From: an uncultured Clostridia bacterium | Lineage (GTDB): Bacteria > Bacillota > Clostridia > TANB77 > CAG-508 | DNA length: 18,977 nt | Reading direction: 5' to 3' | NCBI GenBank assembly: GCA_934122155.1 | Contig: CAKOVX010000013.1 | Location: 1 to 18,977 of the forward strand | Shown: piece after piece, positions 14,721-18,977 of the stretch | Layout: the number at the start of each line of letters is the position of its first letter | Numbering within the stretch: the first letter of the stretch is position 1 | The notes under the pieces: model-generated | Seen by the model: the letters and a program-made list of their open reading frames with translations, nothing else | Told to the model about the DNA's origin: nothing | Database searches by the model: none | Made by a program: the position numbers and the translations under genes

Positions 14721-16206
14721 ACTTGGAAAAGCTTTAAGAGAAAAGATATTCAAAAAAATATTAGGATTTTCAATTAGCGAATTTAAAGAATTTTCAACAG
14801 CATCTTTAATAACACGTAGTACAAACGATATTCAACAAATACAAAACGTAGTATCAATGATGTTTAGAGTTATTGTTTATGCCCCTATAATTGGTATAGG
14901 CGGACTATTTAAAGTTATAGCTTTAAAGCAAAATCCAATGGCTTGGATAATAGGAGTGGCACTTGGTGCAGTATTACTAATTGTATTATTACTATTTGTT
15001 GTAGCAATGCCAAAATTCAAAAAGATGCAGGAACTAGTTGATAAATTAAACCTAGTATCAAGAGAAATGCTTACAGGTATACCAGTAATTAGAGCTTTTA
15101 ATACAGAGAAAAAAGAAGAAGCGAGATTTGAAAAAGCAAATAAAAACCTAATGAGAAACTTTATGTTTGTAAATAATGCAATGAACCTAATGATGCCATT
15201 TTTAATGCTTGTAATGAACTTAGTATCTTTACTAATAATTTGGGTAGGAGCAAAAAACGTAGATATAAATGCAATTCAAGTTGGAGATATTATGGCATTT
15301 ATACAATACACAATGCAAATTGTAATGGCATTCTTAATGATATCTATGCTTTCAATTATGCTTCCAAGAGCAAGTGTATCTGCAAAACGTATAAATGAGG
15401 TGTTAGAAAAAGAAAATAGTATAAAAGACCCAGAAAATCCAAAACATTTTGATGAAAGTAAAAAAGGAATAGTAGAATTTAAAAATGTTACTTTCCAATA
15501 CCCTGATGCAGATGAACCTTTATTATGTGATATAAATTTTACAGCTGAACCAGGGAAAACCACAGCAATTATAGGTAGTACGGGAAGTGGTAAATCTACA
15601 GTTGTAAATTTAATTCCTCGTTTTTATGATGTCACAAAAGGTGAGATACTAATTGATGGAGTAAACATTAAAGATGTTACTCAAAAAGAATTAAGAAGTG
15701 TAATAGGATTTGTGCCACAAAAAGGAGTGCTATTCTCTGGTACAATAGAAAGTAATATAAAATACAGTAATGAAAACATGTTAGACGACCAAATGAAATT
15801 AGCAGCAGAAATAGCACAAGCAACAGAGTTTATTGATACTAAAAATGATAAATACAAATCTGAAATTGCGCAAGGTGGAAGCAATGTATCTGGTGGACAA
15901 AAACAACGTTTATCTATTGCAAGAGCAGTTGCAAAAGACCCAGAAATATTTGTATTTGACGATAGTTTTTCAGCACTAGACTATAAAACTGATGCAAAAT
16001 TAAGAGAAGCGTTAGCAGAAAAAACACAAAATAAAACAGTAATTATAGTTGCACAAAGAATAAATACAGTTTTAAATGCAGACCAGATAATTGTGCTAGA
16101 CGACGGAAAAATTGCAGGAAAAGGAACTCATAAAGAACTTATGCAAAATTGTGAAGTGTATAAACAAATTGCATTATCACAACTTTCAGCAGAAGAGTTA
16201 GAATAG
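14692..16206 (+). CDS. ABC exporter subunit A, main part (membrane and ATPase domains) after a frameshift
   Basis: Continuation of the preceding fragment. The ATG at 14692 lies inside a membrane helix (MFLSSRVGAKLGKALREKIF) and has no ribosome binding site, so it is not a natural start. The rest of the membrane domain (to about 240) is followed by an ATPase domain. That has Walker A GSTGSGKST (about 295-303), signature VSGGQKQR, and Walker B FVFDD with Asp424 where the catalytic Glu normally stands. The switch position is Gln455 (VAQRINT) instead of His. This is the degenerate-site subunit of a heterodimeric exporter such as TM287/288 or BmrCD; the partner follows 13 nt downstream. Substrate is unknown, possibly drugs, lipids or peptides. 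If the frameshift is real the exporter is inactive. Confidence 0.85.
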   Translation: MFLSSRVGAKLGKALREKIFKKILGFSISEFKEFSTASLITRSTNDIQQIQNVVSMMFRVIVYAPIIGIGGLFKVIALKQNPMAWIIGVALGAVLLIVLLLFVVAMPKFKKMQELVDKLNLVSREMLTGIPVIRAFNTEKKEEARFEKANKNLMRNFMFVNNAMNLMMPFLMLVMNLVSLLIIWVGAKNVDINAIQVGDIMAFIQYTMQIVMAFLMISMLSIMLPRASVSAKRINEVLEKENSIKDPENPKHFDESKKGIVEFKNVTFQYPDADEPLLCDINFTAEPGKTTAIIGSTGSGKSTVVNLIPRFYDVTKGEILIDGVNIKDVTQKELRSVIGFVPQKGVLFSGTIESNIKYSNENMLDDQMKLAAEIAQATEFIDTKNDKYKSEIAQGGSNVSGGQKQRLSIARAVAKDPEIFVFDDSFSALDYKTDAKLREALAEKTQNKTVIIVAQRINTVLNADQIIVLDDGKIAGKGTHKELMQNCEVYKQIALSQLSAEELE

Positions 16207-16219
16207 AAAGGAATAAGAA

Positions 16220-18043
16220 ATGAATGGAAATAAAAAGTCAAATAAGCAAATAGAAAAGGCAAAAGACTTCAAAGGTACTGCAAAGAAAATATTCAAAAAA
16301 TATTTACTTGACTATAAATGGCAATTACTAATAGTGCTAATATTTGCAATAGGAAGTACAGTATTTACAATAGTAGGCCCAAAAATTTCTGGAAATGCAA
16401 CAACAGAAATATTTAATGGATTAGTAAATAAAATGTCAGGTACAGGTGGAATTGACTTTGCAAAAATAGCAAGTATTTTGTTTACCTTAGTTGTGCTATA
16501 TGTTATAAGTATGATATTTACAGCAATACAAAGTTTTGTAATGACAAATGTATCACAAAAATTAACATATAGACTAAGAAATGAAGTAGCACAAAAAATA
16601 AATCATTTGCCAATGAAATACTTTGATAAAAAAACAAATGGTGAAGTATTATCAGTTATAACAAACGATATAGATACATTTTCACAAAATATGAATCAAA
16701 GTATTACATCAATAATTACAGCAGTATGTACACTTATAGGTATATTTATTATGATGCTAACAATAAGTGTTAGTATGACCTTAGTATCACTTGCAATAAT
16801 ACCATTTGCAGTAATACTAGTAAAATTTATAGTAAAAAAATCACAAAAATACTTTAAACAACAACAAGACTATTTAGGACATGTAAATGGTCAAGTGGAA
16901 GAAATATATGGTGGACATACAATAGTAAAAGTATTTAATAGAGAAAATGAAGAAGCAGAAGCTTTTGCAAAATTAAATGATGAATTATATACTTCAGGAT
17001 GGAAATCACATTTTATGTCAGGCTTAATGTACCCTATAATGAATTTTGCGGGAAATGTTGGTTATGTTGGAATAGCAGTTTTAGGTGGATATTTAGCAGT
17101 ACAAGGAAAAATTACAGTTGGTAATATACAATCATTTATTCAATATGACAAACAATTTACAAGACCAATAAATGAAATAGCAGAAATTTCAAGTATGTTA
17201 CAAGCAATGGCAGCAGCATCTGAAAGAATATTAGAGTTCTTAGAAGAACCAGAAGAAGAACAAGACCCAGAAAATGCTATATCAACAGAAGGCATAAAAG
17301 GTAATGTAACATTTGACCATGTACAATTTGGATACAATGAAGATAAAATTATAATACATGACTTTAATGAAAAAGTAAAAGATGGACAAAAAATTGCAAT
17401 TGTTGGTCCAACTGGTGCTGGTAAAACCACAATAGTAAAACTTTTAATGAGATTTTATGATGTGAATAAAGGTGCAATATTAGTTGATGGACATAATATA
17501 CAAGAATTTAAGCGTGGAGATTTAAGAAAAGTATTTGGAATGGTGCTTCAAGATACATGGCTATTTGGTGGAACCATCAAAGAAAATATTAAATATGGAA
17601 AACCAGATGCGACAGACGAAGAAGTAATAGAAGCAGCAAAAGCGGCACATGTTCATCACTTTATACAAACATTACCAAAGGGTTATGATATGGTAATTGA
17701 TGAGGAATCAAATAATATATCACAAGGACAAAAACAATTATTAACAATAGCAAGAGTTATATTAACAAACCCAGAAATACTAATATTGGACGAAGCAACA
17801 AGCTCAATAGATACAAGGACAGAAGAACAAATACAAGCAGCAATGGATAACCTAATGAAAGGTAGAACAAGCTTCATAATAGCACATAGATTATCTACAA
17901 TAAAAAATGCTGACTTAATATTAGTAATGAATGAAGGAGACATTATAGAACAAGGCACACATGAAGATTTACTAGAAAAAGGTGGCTTTTATGCTAACCT
18001 ATACAACTCACAATTCCAAGACTGTGATGATGAAGCTGTATAA
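16220..18043 (+). CDS. ABC exporter subunit B (consensus ATPase site)
   Basis: Full-length type I half-transporter of 607 residues. A short basic N-terminal tail leads into a six-helix membrane domain (about 30-340) with the intracellular-loop pattern MKYFDKKTNGEVLSVITNDID. The ATPase domain has Walker A GPTGAGKTT (396-404), signature ISQGQKQ (about 498-504), and Walker B LILDEATSSID with catalytic Glu525. The switch residue is His556 (IIAHRLST). Subunit A has Asp and Gln at the matching positions, so the pair forms a heterodimer with one consensus and one degenerate ATP site, as in multidrug exporters of Firmicutes. AAAGGAA precedes the ATG. Long Firmicutes-type half-transporters like this resemble YheH/YheI. 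An XRE regulator follows 75 nt later. Confidence 0.95.
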   Translation: MNGNKKSNKQIEKAKDFKGTAKKIFKKYLLDYKWQLLIVLIFAIGSTVFTIVGPKISGNATTEIFNGLVNKMSGTGGIDFAKIASILFTLVVLYVISMIFTAIQSFVMTNVSQKLTYRLRNEVAQKINHLPMKYFDKKTNGEVLSVITNDIDTFSQNMNQSITSIITAVCTLIGIFIMMLTISVSMTLVSLAIIPFAVILVKFIVKKSQKYFKQQQDYLGHVNGQVEEIYGGHTIVKVFNRENEEAEAFAKLNDELYTSGWKSHFMSGLMYPIMNFAGNVGYVGIAVLGGYLAVQGKITVGNIQSFIQYDKQFTRPINEIAEISSMLQAMAAASERILEFLEEPEEEQDPENAISTEGIKGNVTFDHVQFGYNEDKIIIHDFNEKVKDGQKIAIVGPTGAGKTTIVKLLMRFYDVNKGAILVDGHNIQEFKRGDLRKVFGMVLQDTWLFGGTIKENIKYGKPDATDEEVIEAAKAAHVHHFIQTLPKGYDMVIDEESNNISQGQKQLLTIARVILTNPEILILDEATSSIDTRTEEQIQAAMDNLMKGRTSFIIAHRLSTIKNADLILVMNEGDIIEQGTHEDLLEKGGFYANLYNSQFQDCDDEAV

Positions 18044-18118
18044 ATTTAGTAATTCGCTATTTGTGGGGTGTTGATTTCTTGAAAAAAATGTTATTCTCTA
18101 GCAAAGGAGATGATTGAT

Positions 18119-18661
18119 ATGGATCAAAAGAAAATAGGAAAATTTATATCTGAAAAAAGAAAAGAACTAAAATTAACACAAGCGCAGTTAGCAGAAAAAT
18201 TAGGAGTTACTGATAAAACAGTATCTAGATGGGAAAATGGAAATTACATGCCAGACCTATCATTATTACAACAATTGTCAAAAGAATTAAATGTTAGTAT
18301 TAACGAATTATTAAGTGGAGAAAAAGTTTCAAAAGAAGATTATCAACAAAAATTTGAGGAAAACATAATAAGCACAATTGATTATTCAAATAAAAAACTT
18401 GATTCAGTTAAAACAATAATAGCAGTTATTTCTACCACATTTAGCATAATTATATTATTAGCATTTAATTTAATTACAGTATTTGCAAAATTAGATAAAG
18501 AAATAATATGGTTATTTAACATTTGTGCAAGTGGGATGGTAGGATGTGCTATAGTTCAATTTTTACTAAATGCTAAAAAATATCAAAAAGTTATTGTATT
18601 TTTAGTAGTATTCTTAATTACATTAATATTTACAATGGCAATCAGAAATGTAGTAGTATAA
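18119..18661 (+). CDS. XRE-family transcriptional regulator with C-terminal membrane helices
   Basis: The start at 18119 is preferred over the in-frame ATG at 18110, because the latter lies within the ribosome binding site AAAGGAG (18103-18109). The resulting 180 residues begin with a helix-turn-helix of the XRE/Cro type (about 1-60: LTQAQLAEKLGVTDKTVSRWENG, then PDLSLLQQLSKELNVSINELLSG). A charged linker follows, then three hydrophobic segments at about 100-125, 131-153 and 157-178. It would thus be a membrane-anchored DNA-binding protein. Such regulators often sit next to transporter genes and may respond to membrane stress or to the transporter's substrate; here it follows the exporter on the same strand, either co-transcribed or from a weak own promoter. 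Target sites are unknown. Confidence 0.9.
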   Translation: MDQKKIGKFISEKRKELKLTQAQLAEKLGVTDKTVSRWENGNYMPDLSLLQQLSKELNVSINELLSGEKVSKEDYQQKFEENIISTIDYSNKKLDSVKTIIAVISTTFSIIILLAFNLITVFAKLDKEIIWLFNICASGMVGCAIVQFLLNAKKYQKVIVFLVVFLITLIFTMAIRNVVV

Positions 18662-18669
18662 TAAAGTGT

Positions 18670-18705
18670 AAGAATTTCTAGTAGTATAACCTACCAGAAA
18701 TTCTT
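18670..18705 (+). terminator. hairpin after the XRE regulator, probable terminator
   Basis: AAGAATTTCT (18670-18679) pairs with AGAAATTCTT (18696-18705). After one mismatch, GTAG pairs with CTAC around a 6-nt loop. It lies 9 nt after the stop codon. The following T run is interrupted (ATTACATTAT), so termination may be incomplete. Confidence 0.65.
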
Positions 18706-18714
18706 ATTACATTA

Positions 18715-18744
18715 TAGACAAAAAGCACTATAAAATTATATAAT
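18715..18744 (+). promoter_or_regulatory. promoter of the TVP38-like gene
   Basis: TAGACA (18715-18720) and TATAAT (18739-18744) are spaced by 18 nt, giving a start near 18751, about 24 nt before the ATG of the following gene. Its position just after the hairpin agrees with a new transcription unit. Confidence 0.7.
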
Positions 18745-18774
18745 ACAAAAAGATTAAAAAGAAAAGAGAAAACT

Positions 18775-18977
18775 ATGAAACAAAAAACTAAAATATTTAA
18801 AATAATATTGTTGATAGTAGTAATAGCAATAATGGTGGCAGTTACAATATATTTAATACCGACTTTTAAAGAGCTTTCAAGTGAAGCTGGACAACAAGCG
18901 TTTAAGCAAAAAGTAAATGATTCTGGATTTGTTGGATTTTTAATGCTATTTGGACTTCAATTTGCACAAATATTTTT
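18775..18977 (+). CDS. TVP38/TMEM64 (VTT-domain) family membrane protein, N-terminal part
   Basis: Cut by the window end: 67 codons are visible, starting MKQKTKIFKIILLIVVIAIM. A basic N-terminus is followed by a membrane helix (about 9-29), then FKELSSEAGQQAFKQKVNDSGFVGF and the beginning of a second hydrophobic segment (LMLFGLQFAQIF). The pattern of helix, short loop with a G-x-x-x-F element, and a helix containing LQ matches the start of TVP38/TMEM64 family proteins, which are related to DedA and thought to act in membrane lipid transport or homeostasis. The ribosome binding site (AAGAGA) is moderate. Assignment rests on the N-terminus only, so it is tentative. Confidence 0.7.
   Translation, partial: MKQKTKIFKIILLIVVIAIMVAVTIYLIPTFKELSSEAGQQAFKQKVNDSGFVGFLMLFGLQFAQIF

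Noticed and set aside
18044..18118. Separate promoter for the XRE regulator (TTGATT ... TATTCT)
   Set aside because: The spacing is only 15 nt and the -10 match is poor, so co-transcription with the exporter is equally likely.

Overview
The window is a strongly AT-rich stretch of a Gram-positive, endospore-forming bacterium of the Clostridia type, probably an uncultured gut lineage. The grounds are a spore germination protease (gpr), G-rich ribosome binding sites before nearly every gene, AUA/AGA-rich codon use, and a yicC-remA-rpoZ-gmk-priA-def-fmt housekeeping cluster like that of Firmicutes. No integrase, transposase, CRISPR array or plasmid function is visible, so this is chromosomal core sequence with small accessory pockets.

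Layout. (1) 1-2540: tRNA-Gly(UCC), then 28 nt later a 767-residue coiled-coil protein of unknown function, a bidirectional terminator, and a converging tRNA-Leu(CAA) with its own promoter. (2) About 2640-3504, minus strand: a decayed lemA-DUF2207 locus. The start of LemA is joined in frame to the DUF2207 ectodomain, and a separate frame carries the DUF2207 C-terminus. (3) 3633-6561: gpr, then a promoter driving cdd, folD and a short dprA. (4) 6577-13927: a very good promoter followed by a tightly packed transcription unit: rsmE, a K/T-rich four-helix membrane protein, yicC, remA, rpoZ, gmk, priA, def and fmt, closed by an intrinsic terminator. It combines rRNA modification, RNA turnover, RNA polymerase assembly, GTP supply, replication restart and the formyl-methionine cycle. 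(5) 13963-14438: a lone Phd/YefM-type antitoxin with a consensus promoter overlapped by a 13-bp tandem repeat, ending in a hairpin that also contains the next promoter. (6) 14457-18705: a heterodimeric ABC exporter pair whose first subunit is broken by a frameshift, followed by an XRE regulator with membrane helices. (7) 18775-end: the beginning of a TVP38/TMEM64 (VTT-domain) membrane protein.

Most of the window is ordinary core genome. The points most worth a second look are the lemA/DUF2207 deletion fusion with visible microhomology, the frameshifted ABC subunit, the terminator hairpin interleaved with a promoter, the orphan antitoxin with its operator-like repeats, and the uncharacterised 767-residue protein that appears to lie in a tRNA transcription unit. 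I found no clearly new multi-gene system.
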